Notes under the pieces: model-generated
Told to the model about the DNA's origin: nothing
Seen by the model: the letters and a program-made list of their open reading frames with translations, nothing else
Databases searched by the model: none
Made by a program: the position numbers and the translations under genes
Part shown: positions 25,852 to 35,335 of the stretch, piece after piece
Layout of the letters: each line of letters opens with the position of its first letter
Position numbering within the stretch: the first letter of the stretch is position 1
DNA from: Mycoplasmatota bacterium
GTDB lineage: Bacteria > Bacillota_I > Bacilli_A > Haloplasmatales > Haloplasmataceae
Length of the DNA stretch: 64,000 nt
Assembly (NCBI GenBank): GCA_018394295.1
Contig: CP074573.1
Location: 1,426,001 to 1,490,000 of the forward strand
Direction of reading: 5' to 3'

Positions 25852-27681
25852 TTATTCATCAACAGTTAATACAGCCATGAAAGCTTCTTGTGGTATTTCA
25901 ACACTACCCACTGCTTTCATTCTTTTTTTACCTTCTTTTTGCTTTTCAAGTAACTTTTTCTTTCTTGAAATGTCTCCACCATAACACTTAGCTAAAACAT
26001 TTTTTCTTAATGATTTAATATTCGTTCTAGCGATGACTTTACCGTTAATGGCTGCTTGAATAGGTACTTCAAATTGTTGTCTAGGGATAATCCCTTTTAA
26101 TTTACTACAAATGACTCTTCCTCTATCATAGGCAAAATCACGATGAACAATTATACTTAAAGCATCAATAATATCATGATTTAACATGACATCCATTTTA
26201 ACTAGATTAGATGCTTGATATCCATTTAACTCATAATCTAAAGAGGCATAGCCTTTTGTATTTGATTTTAATTTATCAAAGAAATCATAAACAATTTCAG
26301 CTAGGGGAATATCATAATGAATGTTCACACGATTTTCTTCAATATATTTCATATCAATGAAGGTTCCCCGTTTTCTTTGACATAACTCCATAATTGGACC
26401 TACATAATCACTAGGACTAATAATTGTTGCTCTTACATATGGTTCTTTAATTTGTTTAACTTTCTGAATTTCAGGCATATGAGCTGGATTCTCTAAAGTT
26501 ATAAATGAACCATCGGTCATCTCTATTTCATATATAACAGATGGCGCAGTTGCGATTAGGTCTAAATCAAACTCACGTTCTAATCGCTCTTGAATAATGT
26601 CCATATGTAGTAATCCTAAAAATCCGGTTCTAAAACCAAAACCTAATGCTTGTGAAGTTTCTGGTTCATAAATAAGTGATGAATCAGATAATTGAAGTTT
26701 TTCTAAAGCATCTCTAAGGTCATTGTATCTAGCAGCGTCTACTGGATATAAACCACAATAAACCATAGGATTTAATTTTCTATATCCTGGAAGTGGTTCA
26801 CTCGCAGGATTAGTCATGCTTGTAATAGTATCTCCAACATGAATATCTTTAATCGATTTTATCGATGCGGTAATAAAACCAACATCTCCAACGGTTAAAT
26901 AATCTCTTTGATCTTCTTTTGGTGTATAGACCCCTACTTCGTTTATTTCATAGGTAGCCCCTGTTGACATTAATTTAATACGATCACCTTTTTTAATCGT
27001 TCCACTAACGACACGAATTGTTGGAATAACACCACGATAAGACTCAAAAAAAGAATCGAAAATGAGTGCTTGTAATGGCGCTTCAGGGTCTCCAACAGGT
27101 GCTGGGACATTATTAACGATATTTTCTAGTATTTCTTCAATTCCTGTTCCTAATTTTGCACTTCCCATGACTGCTTCACTAGCATCAAGCCCAATGACAT
27201 CTTCAATTTCATGTTTAACGCGCTCAGTATCAGCACTTGGTAAATCAATTTTATTTAAAAATGTCAGTATCTCTAAGTCATTATCTAAGGCTAAATAAAC
27301 ATTAGCAAGGGTCTGGGCTTCTATTCCTTGTGAAGCGTCAACAACTAGAACAGCTCCTTCACAAGCTGCTAAAGAGCGGCTGACCTCATAGGTAAAATCG
27401 ACATGTCCTGGAGTATCAATTAAATGAAAGATGTATTCTTCGCCATCTTTCGCTTTATATTTTAACTCAACAGCATTTAATTTTATAGTAATTCCTCTTT
27501 CACGTTCTAAATCCATTGAATCAAGCAATTGGTTCATCATATCTCTACTTTCAACTGTATGCGTTGATTCAAGTATTCTATCAGCTAAAGTGGATTTACC
27601 ATGATCAATATGCGCTATGATTGAAAAATTACGTATCTTTTTTTGACGCTCTCTTAAATTATGATAGTTAATTTGATTCAT
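25852..27681 (-). CDS. lepA: Elongation factor 4 (LepA), ribosome back-translocating GTPase
   Basis: 609 aa. G1 AHIDHGKST, switch [12 protein letters not shown]3 DTPGHVDF and G4 NKIDLP are followed by the EF-G-like domains and the LepA-specific C-terminal domain ([16 protein letters not shown]). Cytoplasmic GTPase that acts on stalled or mistranslocated ribosomes. ATG 27681 has GGAGTGAT nearby; a longer frame from 27699 is not supported by a ribosome site. In the Bacillus order gpr-...-yqxA-lepA. Confidence 0.97.
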   Translation of the reverse strand: MNQINYHNLRERQKKIRNFSIIAHIDHGKSTLADRILESTHTVESRDMMNQLLDSMDLERERGITIKLNAVELKYKAKDGEEYIFHLIDTPGHVDFTYEVSRSLAACEGAVLVVDASQGIEAQTLANVYLALDNDLEILTFLNKIDLPSADTERVKHEIEDVIGLDASEAVMGSAKLGTGIEEILENIVNNVPAPVGDPEAPLQALIFDSFFESYRGVIPTIRVVSGTIKKGDRIKLMSTGATYEINEVGVYTPKEDQRDYLTVGDVGFITASIKSIKDIHVGDTITSMTNPASEPLPGYRKLNPMVYCGLYPVDAARYNDLRDALEKLQLSDSSLIYEPETSQALGFGFRTGFLGLLHMDIIQERLEREFDLDLIATAPSVIYEIEMTDGSFITLENPAHMPEIQKVKQIKEPYVRATIISPSDYVGPIMELCQRKRGTFIDMKYIEENRVNIHYDIPLAEIVYDFFDKLKSNTKGYASLDYELNGYQASNLVKMDVMLNHDIIDALSIIVHRDFAYDRGRVICSKLKGIIPRQQFEVPIQAAINGKVIARTNIKSLRKNVLAKCYGGDISRKKKLLEKQKEGKKRMKAVGSVEIPQEAFMAVLTVDE

Positions 27682-27760
27682 AGTATCACTCCATTTCAAA
27701 GTCTAAGCAAATTTTACAATATTTACGACATTTTTTCAAATCTATTTGAACAAATAATGA

Positions 27761-27795
27761 AAAAAAAAGCCATAAAGTTTAGAAAAACTTATGGC
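27761..27795 (-). terminator. yqxA terminator
   Basis: Minus strand GCCATAAGTTT / AAACTTTATGGC stem, then eight T, directly after the stop of the 108-aa gene. Confidence 0.88.
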
Positions 27796-27797
27796 TA

Positions 27798-28124
27798 CTA
27801 CATCCCAAATATAAATCGAAAAACATCATCACTTTTATCTAGAACTAAATCTAGACCCTTTTTAATAACATATTCGCCATCTTTGGCAAGTCCTGTAACT
27901 AGATTATGTTTAATTTTTGGAGATGAATTATCATTTATATCTGTATTATCACTAGGGTTAACTGGGGTAAAATCATTATTAGGAGTTGTTATTTCAGTCT
28001 CATAAGAATCGAGTGTGTCTTGTAAATTTTTAGATCGATTAGTATCTTGATAAGACACCCCCATTGATAAACCAACAAAAAATATAATCCCAATAATTGT
28101 ATAGCGTAAGAATTTTTTTTCCAT
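27798..28124 (-). CDS. YqxA-like (DUF3679) membrane-anchored protein
   Basis: 108 aa. One N-terminal helix (YTIIGIIFFVGLSMGVSY), a low-complexity Asn/Asp/Pro linker and a C-terminal helix LVTGLAKDGEYVIKKGLDLV. In B. subtilis yqxA lies between spoIIP and lepA and encodes a small protein with one N-terminal helix; position, size and layout match here. Function of the family is unknown. AGGAGG upstream of the ATG. The name rests mostly on synteny. Confidence 0.55.
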   Translation of the reverse strand: MEKKFLRYTIIGIIFFVGLSMGVSYQDTNRSKNLQDTLDSYETEITTPNNDFTPVNPSDNTDINDNSSPKIKHNLVTGLAKDGEYVIKKGLDLVLDKSDDVFRFIFGM

Positions 28125-28133
28125 AGGTTCCTC

Positions 28134-28406
28134 CTATTTAAATAATGGATTGATATTATCAAAAAAACTTTTTAAATTATGAATGTCAACATTAAATATT
28201 AACTTAATAATTAGTAAAGCGATAAATTCTATTATATTATTTTCTGAATTCATATCATTTAAAAATAAGACCAATGATTGAAGTAATTTAATATTAATTA
28301 ATCTTAAGTTAGCATAATTAATTAAATACCAAAATATTGATAGAGTTAATATGAATACGATAAATGTTTTAATATAAAGAATTTTTTTGCTTACAATAAA
28401 TATCAA
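28134..28406 (-). CDS. Small hydrophobic protein in the spoIIP position
   Basis: 90 aa with two hydrophobic segments (about residues 12-30 and 60-75) and no recognised domain. It occupies the slot between gpr and yqxA that holds spoIIP in Bacillus, but has no amidase domain. The start is uncertain: TTG 28406 is very close to an AAGGGA site. It could be a degenerated spoIIP N-terminus or an unrelated small gene. Confidence 0.35.
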   Translation of the reverse strand: MIFIVSKKILYIKTFIVFILTLSIFWYLINYANLRLINIKLLQSLVLFLNDMNSENNIIEFIALLIIKLIFNVDIHNLKSFFDNINPLFK

Positions 28407-28475
28407 ATCCCTTCATACTACAATTTCATTATCATTATAGTATGAAAGAGGAACAATTTATGTATAATTTAGTCG

Positions 28476-29516
28476 TCAATTTATATTTTTATGTAAAGCT
28501 AAATTAATACCCCTAGATACAATATGTGTTAAGTCTTTAATATTTGTATCAATCTCTTTTGTAGTTACCATATAATTAAGTCCTTGAGGCGTTAAAACTT
28601 CAAAAATTAATTGATGTTTTTCCTCATTGGTCATCATCCCTAACTCGCCAAATAAACTTTTTAATATATCTTCACTTGGAAGCTCAACTTTTGATAAATC
28701 CTTTTTACCACTCATATGAGCAGGAACTAAATTACCAGAAGGTCTTTTATGTTTCATCGAATAAGCAATATGTTTAATAATCATATCAATCGTATCATTT
28801 GTAATTGTTACAGCATCTACAACAGTCGGTATACCAACTGATATCACTGGAATTCCTAATGTATCTATACTAATTTCTTTTCGTTTATTTCCAACACCAC
28901 TACCTGGACTAATTCCAGCATCTGATATTTGAATGGTTTTATTGACACGATTCAAAGCACGAGCAGCTAATGCATCAATAACAATCACAAATGCAGGTTT
29001 AACATCTTGAATAATCGCATTTACAATTTCCGCTGTTTCGATGCCTGTATTTCCCATAACACCAGGTGCTACTGCACAAACAGGTCGAAAACCATTATCA
29101 GAAATCTCTTCAGGATGAAGATCAAATATATGTTTTGTCACAAAAATATTTTCAATAACATTTGGTCCTAAAGAGTCAGGGGTAACATTATCATTCCCTA
29201 AACCAACAATTAATCCAAGTGCATCTTCTTTAATTTTATATTTTTGAAAAAATAAATCAATTTGAGTTGCGATTTGTTTTTGAATCTTCAGTAATGTTTC
29301 ATGATCATTTTCTACAATCGCAGTCGTATCAATCGTAATATAAGTTCCACTCTTTTTCCCATAGATTTCTTCTTGTTCTTTTGTGATTAATACCTCAGAG
29401 ATTTTCATCTCATCTACCATATATTCTTTTAATCTAAGATCATGGGGCTGCACTTGATCTTTCGTAGATTCTAAACTCTCAATTATCAAATCTGTTCTAA
29501 TTGTTTTATGTTCCAT
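28476..29516 (-). CDS. gpr: Spore germination protease GPR
   Basis: 346 aa. Aspartic-type endopeptidase (family A25) that degrades small acid-soluble spore proteins on germination. Recognisable motifs: RTDLIIES at the propeptide, GLGNDNVTPDSLGP, RPVCAVAPGVMGNTGIETAE, VIVIDALAARALNRVNKTIQ, SDAGISPGSGVGNKRKEIS and VGIPTVVDAVTI. It is a strong marker of endospore formation. ATG 29516 has GAGGTGA upstream; the frame from 29540 would include that site. Divergent from rpsT, as in Bacillus. Confidence 0.97.
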   Translation of the reverse strand: MEHKTIRTDLIIESLESTKDQVQPHDLRLKEYMVDEMKISEVLITKEQEEIYGKKSGTYITIDTTAIVENDHETLLKIQKQIATQIDLFFQKYKIKEDALGLIVGLGNDNVTPDSLGPNVIENIFVTKHIFDLHPEEISDNGFRPVCAVAPGVMGNTGIETAEIVNAIIQDVKPAFVIVIDALAARALNRVNKTIQISDAGISPGSGVGNKRKEISIDTLGIPVISVGIPTVVDAVTITNDTIDMIIKHIAYSMKHKRPSGNLVPAHMSGKKDLSKVELPSEDILKSLFGELGMMTNEEKHQLIFEVLTPQGLNYMVTTKEIDTNIKDLTHIVSRGINLALHKNIN

Positions 29517-29589
29517 ATCATTCACCTCTAAAATATTCATTAATAATATTGAAAAGATTGCAAAAAATATACTTAATTACAAAATATTA

Positions 29590-29618
29590 TTGAAATTTAT
29601 TGAGTATTTTGATAAAAT
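29590..29618 (+). promoter_or_regulatory. Sigma-A promoter of rpsT
   Basis: TTGAAA, 17 bases, TAAAAT, about 33 bases before the rpsT start. Confidence 0.75.
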
Positions 29619-29651
29619 TGTATAGTCGTAACAAACTATGGAGGTGAAATG

Positions 29652-29915
29652 ATGCCAATTATTAAATCACAAATTAAACGTACAAAAACAAACGAGAAAC
29701 GCCGTTTACTTAACATTTCTTTTAAATCTTCTATGCGTTCAGCTTTAAAAGATGTTGAAACTGCAATTTCTAATAAAGATTTAGATCAAGCAAAAGCTGC
29801 TTATAGTATTGCTTGCAAAAAACTAGATAAAGCTGTTGCAAAAGGAATTGAACATAAAAATTATGCTTCAAGACAAAAATCTCGTTTAGCTAAACAAATA
29901 AATGGAATCGCTTAG
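29652..29915 (+). CDS. rpsT: 30S ribosomal protein bS20
   Basis: 87 aa, very basic. PIIKSQIKRTKTNEKRRLLN, SFKSSMRSALKDVE and KNYASRQKSRLAKQIN match S20. It binds 16S rRNA helices during small-subunit assembly. Two ATG codons are adjacent; the second (29652) is better spaced from GGAGG and gives the usual MP start. Own promoter and terminator. Confidence 0.97.
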   Translation: MPIIKSQIKRTKTNEKRRLLNISFKSSMRSALKDVETAISNKDLDQAKAAYSIACKKLDKAVAKGIEHKNYASRQKSRLAKQINGIA

Positions 29916-29918
29916 TGT

Positions 29919-29950
29919 AAAACCTACTTCATAAGTAGGTTTTATTTTTT
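29919..29950 (+). terminator. rpsT terminator
   Basis: AAAACCTACTT / AAGTAGGTTTT stem with a three-base loop and following T-rich DNA. Confidence 0.92.
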
Positions 29951-29964
29951 TATATACGATTCAA

Positions 29965-30000
29965 TAAAAAAGTTACAATACCATAAAGTAATGTAACTTT
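29965..30000 (-). terminator. holA terminator
   Basis: Minus strand AAAGTTACA / TGTAACTTT stem with a T-run, directly after the holA stop. Confidence 0.82.
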
Positions 30001-30004
30001 CTCT

Positions 30005-30961
30005 TTACATATTTAATATTAATAATTCAAATCCTAAATATTTATCTATTCTACCTGTTTTAACCATACTATCATATTCACTTAAAGCATGAATATTTTT
30101 TATAATATCTTCTTCTTTGGTTCTTTGGGCGATTTGATACAGTTTTTTTAATTGATAAGGATGAATTTTCAATATATTTTTTAATTGATACTCTGTAAAA
30201 AATTTCTTTTGATATTGTTTTATAAGATATAAGTTATGAAAATTTTTCCCTAACACACTTGAAAATACAATCGGTTCTTCATTATTCATTAATAGTTGGT
30301 GATATATTTTAACTGATTGTTCAATTTTACGTTCAATAAAAAGATTTGTTAAACTAAAAATATTATTTTCTATTGGCTCACAGACTAATAATCTTATATC
30401 TTCTAGAGTAATTTCATTTTTATTTTCTAAATAAAAAGATAATTTATTTAATTCTGAATGTAGTTTTAAAGCATCACACTCTGTACGCATAATTAACTCA
30501 TTTATCGCATCATGGGAAATTTGAACATTTAACTGTTTCATAGATTGACTTATTAGATTTCTCGCTTCTAATTCAGTTAAATTATCATAATTTAAGACTT
30601 CTGCTTTATCTAATAATAACTTATTTATTTTTTTCTTTTTATCTAATTTTATATCACTAGCATTAATTATTAGAATCGTAGATTCATTCGGATGTTCTAT
30701 ATAAGAAATTAAACGTTTAATATTATGCTCTAACTTACTTTTTTCAGAAGATAAAAAAATGGGATGATTCATGATAACTAATTTATGATCACTTAAAAAA
30801 GGTAGTGTTTCACAATCATTTAAGATTTCATCAATTGTCGTTTCTTCACAATCATATTTTACTAAACTAAGTTCACTTACCTGACTCTTTCCAATTAATT
30901 GTTTTATTTTAGCATCAATTTGAAATTTATTTACGCCCGTTAATAAATACAAATTACTCAT
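30005..30961 (-). CDS. holA: DNA polymerase III delta subunit
   Basis: 318 aa. Clamp-loader wrench subunit that opens the beta sliding clamp. N-terminal SNLYLLTGVNKFQIDAKIKQ, then LPFLSDHKLVIMNHP, STILIINASDIKLDKKKKIN, a lid-like segment with ALKLHSELNKLSFY, and the helical collar with EPIENNIFSLTNLFIER. The Walker motif is degenerate, as usual for delta. ATG 30961 is preferred over the GTG three codons earlier (AGGTG site). Same position as yqeN in Bacillus. Confidence 0.9.
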   Translation of the reverse strand: MSNLYLLTGVNKFQIDAKIKQLIGKSQVSELSLVKYDCEETTIDEILNDCETLPFLSDHKLVIMNHPIFLSSEKSKLEHNIKRLISYIEHPNESTILIINASDIKLDKKKKINKLLLDKAEVLNYDNLTELEARNLISQSMKQLNVQISHDAINELIMRTECDALKLHSELNKLSFYLENKNEITLEDIRLLVCEPIENNIFSLTNLFIERKIEQSVKIYHQLLMNNEEPIVFSSVLGKNFHNLYLIKQYQKKFFTEYQLKNILKIHPYQLKKLYQIAQRTKEEDIIKNIHALSEYDSMVKTGRIDKYLGFELLILNM

Positions 30962-30976
30962 GATAAACACCTACTT

Positions 30977-31150
30977 CTAAAAAATTACATAAAAAATAGT
31001 ATAATAAATCACATATAACCAATTTAATAATCCATGAAAAATAGCCCAAGCGATATGATGATGTTCACCATAAGATATTACCATTGCTAAACAAGAACCA
31101 AACATGGTTCCATGTGAAAAAAATTGTGCACTCTTTTTTCTTCTTGCCAA
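30977..31150 (-). CDS. Small His-rich membrane protein (TTG start)
   Basis: 57 aa, missed by length cut-offs. It starts ARRKKSAQFFSHGTMFGSCL, contains SYGEHHHIAWAIFHGLLNWL and ends in an aromatic hydrophobic segment. AAGGAGAT lies nine bases before the TTG. It sits between comEC and holA, where Bacillus has the unrelated small gene yqzM. Two membrane segments are likely. No family recognised; the triple histidine could bind metal, which is speculative. Confidence 0.6.
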   Translation of the reverse strand: MARRKKSAQFFSHGTMFGSCLAMVISYGEHHHIAWAIFHGLLNWLYVIYYTIFYVIF

Positions 31151-31213
31151 TTTAAATACATCTCCTTCCTAATATACTATCTATTTTAACTTAAATCATA
31201 TAAAAGGTAAATG

Positions 31214-31248
31214 AAAAAGGACTTATTTAAATAAAATAAGCCCCTTTT
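31214..31248 (-). terminator. comEC terminator
   Basis: Minus strand AAAAGGGGCTTATTT / AAATAAGTCCTTTTT stem with T-run, about 60 bases past the comEC stop. Confidence 0.75.
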
Positions 31249-31304
31249 CTGATTTATCTATATAAACATTAAACACGAAGTGTTTAATGACCGGAAAACA
31301 TTTA

Positions 31305-33491
31305 TTAAACATCTATATTATATGGTTGATACAATAATATCATTCTCTTTTTTTTAAGGTAGTATTTAACAGATATCGTTCCATTCCTATCAGTTCTGTA
31401 ATATATAATCTTCTGTTCATCTAATAATGTGAGTAATTCATTTGAAGGATGATGATAATTATTTTTACCTACGGAAATCATTGCTTGCTTTATCATATGT
31501 GATTTTAAAAATTGTTGACTGGTTTGATACTTAGACCCATGATGACTTACCTTTAAAAAATCAATTGTTTTGCCTTTCAGTGGATATATTAAATCACTTG
31601 TAGCATCACCCATAAATAAGTAATTTTCCTCATTAAAAATCAAAAATAATACCAATGAATTATCATTAATAGTATTATTTTTTCTAACAGGATTTAAAAT
31701 GTGGAATGATAAATTCCCGCACGTTACTTTATTATATGCTTTTAGTTTTAAGATGTTAATTTTTTTGGCTCTTGCATCTTTTTCAATCCTTGTTTGTAGT
31801 TCACTCGTATCATAGTAATTAAAGACAATTGTTTTTACTTTAAATTGATTGATTATCAAGTGATAATCATTTGCATGATCAATATCTGTATGGGTGATAA
31901 ACAAAACATCTAATTGCCTTGTCTGAATCGATTTTAAGTAGTTTACAACATTTTCTCCTGGTTTATAATATAAACTACCACCTGTATCAATTAAAGCACT
32001 ACAATGATTTATATTACTGTGAACAAAGATACTGTCTCCTTGACCAACATCAATAAATGTTACCTCATCTGTTAGTGACAATTGATAATAAAAAAGGATA
32101 ACAATTATAAGTAGAGATGAAAATAGATAAGAAAATTGTCTTTTTTCTAACTTCTTCATTAATAAATAAAGCAAGAAATAATAGATGATATAACGAGAAA
32201 CATTAAAACATCCTATATTTATGTCTAAATATGAGAATGATACAAATAGGTTAAGCATTTTTTCAAATAAATAGAAAAAATCCTGTAAGTAATATGAAAA
32301 AGGTTTAAAAATCAAGCAAATAATTGTCATCGGAAAAATAATCAAGGTATAATATAAACTTAATAATGGAGTTATTAGAAAAGATATAAAATTATACGAA
32401 AAATTAAAATTTGCGATAATTGGTAGTGAAAACAATTGCGCAATGATATTAACTTTAAATAAACTAATTATAAAATGCTTATAATTCATGAATATAGTAT
32501 GACTTAAAAATAGAATTAGAGTAATCAAATACGACAAAATAAACCCAATATGATTAATAATAAAAGGGTTAATTATTAAATTAATACTTGCGATTAAACT
32601 TAATAAATGAATATTTTCTATTGGTAATTTAAATCGGTGCTTCATTTGTAAGCTAATAATTAGAATGACAGCTCGTAAAACTGATATTGAAAAATTATTT
32701 AATATTAAAAAAAAGATTAAACCAATCGAAATAATGATTTCACTTGTCTCTTTTGTTAACTTTAAATATTTAAACAAATATTTTAACATAACATATAAAC
32801 AACCGATATGAAATCCACTTACAACAAATAAATGAGATATATTTAATGTCTGTGTTTTATCAGTAAAATCATCATCAAAAGCATGTTTATTACCAATAAT
32901 AAAAGACAATAAATAATCACTAATTGGTAAATCTTGGTAATATATAATAATCTGATTGATCCATTTATAATGAATAGTTTCATTATGGCTAATTATTTTT
33001 ATGTCATTAACCCTATTTTGATAAGCAATATGGGATGCTTTTAAAAATTTCGCGTAATTAAACTGATTAGGTACAGTATTATTTTTTACTAACTCTAATT
33101 CGTTACTCATTTTAACTACATCGCCAATTTTTAATTTTTCTTTTGTATCAGTTAAATAAACTAATATATTATTTTTCTCTGATTTACAAGAAAATTTGAT
33201 ATAATCTGGCTTGTACTCTGGAATAGTAGTTATCATACAAGATATAGTAGGTGTGTGTTTAATCTGATATAAGTTTATTGATTGATAATGATAAATCCAA
33301 TAATAAATTCCCATAAATATGCTTATAAAAAGTAATAATTTAAATGACTTTTTTAATAAAAAACATAAATAGCCTATTATGAGAAACATAATAAGCACAT
33401 TGTGATTATTTAAATACAACCCAACTAGTGATAAAGCAATCAAAAGATAAATACTATGATTAACAACATATATAATCTTTGATATTCTCAT
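31305..33491 (-). CDS. comEC: DNA internalization protein ComEC
   Basis: 728 aa. N-terminal membrane segments and OB-like domain, the central competence domain with DKTQTLNISHLFVVSGFHIG, many helices, and a C-terminal metallo-beta-lactamase-like domain with TFIDVGQGDSIFVHS, FITHTDIDHANDYHLI and KVSHHGSKYQTSQ. It forms the membrane channel for single-stranded DNA uptake and probably contributes the nuclease. ATG 33491 has GGAGAT seven bases upstream and overlaps the comEA end. The usual comEB gene between comEA and comEC is absent. Confidence 0.95.
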   Translation of the reverse strand: MRISKIIYVVNHSIYLLIALSLVGLYLNNHNVLIMFLIIGYLCFLLKKSFKLLLFISIFMGIYYWIYHYQSINLYQIKHTPTISCMITTIPEYKPDYIKFSCKSEKNNILVYLTDTKEKLKIGDVVKMSNELELVKNNTVPNQFNYAKFLKASHIAYQNRVNDIKIISHNETIHYKWINQIIIYYQDLPISDYLLSFIIGNKHAFDDDFTDKTQTLNISHLFVVSGFHIGCLYVMLKYLFKYLKLTKETSEIIISIGLIFFLILNNFSISVLRAVILIISLQMKHRFKLPIENIHLLSLIASINLIINPFIINHIGFILSYLITLILFLSHTIFMNYKHFIISLFKVNIIAQLFSLPIIANFNFSYNFISFLITPLLSLYYTLIIFPMTIICLIFKPFSYYLQDFFYLFEKMLNLFVSFSYLDINIGCFNVSRYIIYYFLLYLLMKKLEKRQFSYLFSSLLIIVILFYYQLSLTDEVTFIDVGQGDSIFVHSNINHCSALIDTGGSLYYKPGENVVNYLKSIQTRQLDVLFITHTDIDHANDYHLIINQFKVKTIVFNYYDTSELQTRIEKDARAKKINILKLKAYNKVTCGNLSFHILNPVRKNNTINDNSLVLFLIFNEENYLFMGDATSDLIYPLKGKTIDFLKVSHHGSKYQTSQQFLKSHMIKQAMISVGKNNYHHPSNELLTLLDEQKIIYYRTDRNGTISVKYYLKKKRMILLYQPYNIDV

Positions 33492-33990
33492 AAGTCTTAT
33501 CTCCAATTCCAGTCACTAATTGAATTTCTTCAATTGATTTAAAATAACCATATTTATCTCTGAAATGTATGATTGCTTCTGCTTTCACTTCTCCTATCCC
33601 GTTTAATGACATTAGTAAGGCCAAATCCGCTGTATTAATATTTATTTTTCCATCTTCCATACTTTGATTGGGATTACTATTATCAATGGTTGGAATAGAA
33701 ATTTTCATTTCATCACATAGCAAAATCGCTTGATTTACTGCATTTATATTTGCATCTTCTGTAAATCCACCGGCAAATTGAATCAATTGCCTTAATCTTG
33801 TTCCTATTTCTACTTCATAAACATCAGGATGATTAATTTCACCTGATATTTGAACAACTATTTTTTCTTGTTCAACAATACCTGTATCCTTTTTATCAAA
33901 AAACATATAAAAAGAAAAACTAATAGTTATTATATTTGTGATAATTAAAAAAATTAACCATTTGCTTTTTTTATCGATTTCATCAAACAT
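33460..33990 (-). CDS. comEA: Competence DNA receptor ComEA
   Basis: 176 aa. Membrane anchor (about residues 10-30), SLBB-type domain (about 45-100; VVQISGEINHPDVYEVEIGT) and C-terminal helix-hairpin-helix pair with ININTADLALLMSLNGIGEV and GDKTYENIKDYI. It binds double-stranded DNA at the cell surface and passes it to ComEC. The GGAGGG ribosome site lies inside the right arm of the strong hairpin at 33992-34032, so translation may be dampened by that structure. Confidence 0.95.
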   Translation of the reverse strand: MFDEIDKKSKWLIFLIITNIITISFSFYMFFDKKDTGIVEQEKIVVQISGEINHPDVYEVEIGTRLRQLIQFAGGFTEDANINAVNQAILLCDEMKISIPTIDNSNPNQSMEDGKININTADLALLMSLNGIGEVKAEAIIHFRDKYGYFKSIEEIQLVTGIGDKTYENIKDYICC

Positions 33991-33991
33991 A

Positions 33992-34032
33992 AAAATCCCT
34001 CCATCAGTATTTACACCTAATGAAGGGATTTT
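33992..34032 (-). terminator. Terminator-like hairpin containing the comEA ribosome site
   Basis: Minus strand AAAATCCCTTCATTAG pairs with CTGATGGAGGGATTTT around a short loop; the second arm holds GGAGGG and its T-run abuts the comEA ATG. It can end transcripts of the 157-aa gene and also hide the comEA start site. Confidence 0.8.
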
Positions 34033-34047
34033 ATTATCTAACTATAG

Positions 34048-34521
34048 TTATTTTTGACATTCAGAGCAATTTTCACAATTTCCACAATCTTCACAATTAT
34101 CATCAATTAATTCATCATCAGAAAACTCAACATTATAATTTTGTCTTAGGTTTTCTTGATATTTCTTTTTCAATCCCCTAGCATTTACTTCACGTTGTAA
34201 ACTAGCGTTATCAGGTTGACCTAATGAATACTCTTCATCATATGCTCGATTAGCACTAGTTTCAGTAGCACCTGTATCTGGGGATGAAAATGCACCAGCA
34301 ACATTAGCGCCACGCGCTAATGGACTATCTTTCGCTGCGGCATTTGCTTCTTGACCAAATTCATAATCATATCTCGATTCATTTTCTTGACCGAATTCAT
34401 AGTCGTAATCATCTTGGCCTAACTCATAATTATATTCATGCGTATTGGTTTTATTTGCTCTTCTATCTGCATTCGAACGAGTATTTAATTTGTTGTTTGA
34501 TTTTGATCTGTTATCTTTCAT
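34048..34521 (-). CDS. Hypothetical tandem-repeat, Cys-tailed protein (gamma-SASP-like pattern)
   Basis: 157 aa, hydrophilic and probably disordered. A basic Asn/Arg N-terminus is followed by three tandem units (YNYELGQ, YDYEFGQE, YDYEFGQE), a middle with DEEYSLGQ, and an acidic C-terminus EDCGNCENCSECQK with four CxxC-spaced cysteines. The E-[FL]-G-Q repeats recall gamma-type small acid-soluble spore proteins, in which GPR cleaves next to E-F; gpr is encoded 5 kb away. This is inference: a metal-binding or spore-coat protein is also possible. The leader carries CTATTAG / CTAATAG around palindrome TGAGCGCTCA just before an AGGGAGG site. Confidence 0.5.
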   Translation of the reverse strand: MKDNRSKSNNKLNTRSNADRRANKTNTHEYNYELGQDDYDYEFGQENESRYDYEFGQEANAAAKDSPLARGANVAGAFSSPDTGATETSANRAYDEEYSLGQPDNASLQREVNARGLKKKYQENLRQNYNVEFSDDELIDDNCEDCGNCENCSECQK

Positions 34522-34591
34522 AGCATCCTCCCTATTAGACAGTTTTGAGCGCTCACTAATAGTTTGTACCTAAAGAGATAACTTATGTTAG

Positions 34592-35326
34592 TCATTTTTT
34601 AGCAACTATAATTATTTTATCACAATTGGTTTCATTTTTTGAATTATCAAAATCATAAAGCATTTTTTCAATTTTAAAACCAACTTTTTCTAATATATTA
34701 ACATAATCTGGTAAAGGAAAAATTACCTGATGATGAAATTCTTCTAATCGTTTATATAAATCATTCGTTTGTTTAATAAAGAAGATTAATTCATGATAGA
34801 CAGAACTAAAGTTTTCTTCTCTTTCAACATATGAGTTCCATAAATAAGTATAATCATCCATCGTTTCATTATAACAATAACCATCAAACACTTGATGAAC
34901 TTTATTAAGAGAATGAACATCAAAGATAAAATAGCCCTCATTTTTAATCGCTTTATAGATTCTTGTGAAGGTTTGAAGGATATCTTCATAGGTAGTTAAA
35001 TAATTAATTGAATCTAAAAAACTAATGATAATATCATAAGCATTTTCAACCATGATATTTCTCATATCATCTTGATATAAATTCGTATGTAACTTTTTAT
35101 CACTTAATTTTTGTTGCGTCACAAGTAACATTTCATCACTTAAATCAAGTCCATCAACTAAAAAACCTTCTTCAATTAAACGGGTGAGTACACTTCCTGT
35201 TCCACAACCCACATCTAAAATAATTTGATCTTTTTTAGCGTATTCTTTTACTAAATGAATATATTTTTCATAGGGCACATCTTCCATAAGAGAATCATAA
35301 AATTGATAAAAATGTTGATACGCCAT
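34592..35326 (-). CDS. yqeM: SAM-dependent methyltransferase YqeM
   Basis: 244 aa, class I Rossmann methyltransferase. Motif I ILDVGCGTGSVLTRL, motif II VDGLDLSDEML, YQDDMRNIMV and FLDSINYLTTYEDILQTF typical of the YqeM branch. Substrate unknown. GGGGGATTTT ribosome site. Part of the conserved yqeG-yqeM string; ends in TGA, which shows that TGA is a stop codon here. Confidence 0.88.
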   Translation of the reverse strand: MAYQHFYQFYDSLMEDVPYEKYIHLVKEYAKKDQIILDVGCGTGSVLTRLIEEGFLVDGLDLSDEMLLVTQQKLSDKKLHTNLYQDDMRNIMVENAYDIIISFLDSINYLTTYEDILQTFTRIYKAIKNEGYFIFDVHSLNKVHQVFDGYCYNETMDDYTYLWNSYVEREENFSSVYHELIFFIKQTNDLYKRLEEFHHQVIFPLPDYVNILEKVGFKIEKMLYDFDNSKNETNCDKIIIVAKK

Positions 35327-35335
35327 AAAATCCCC

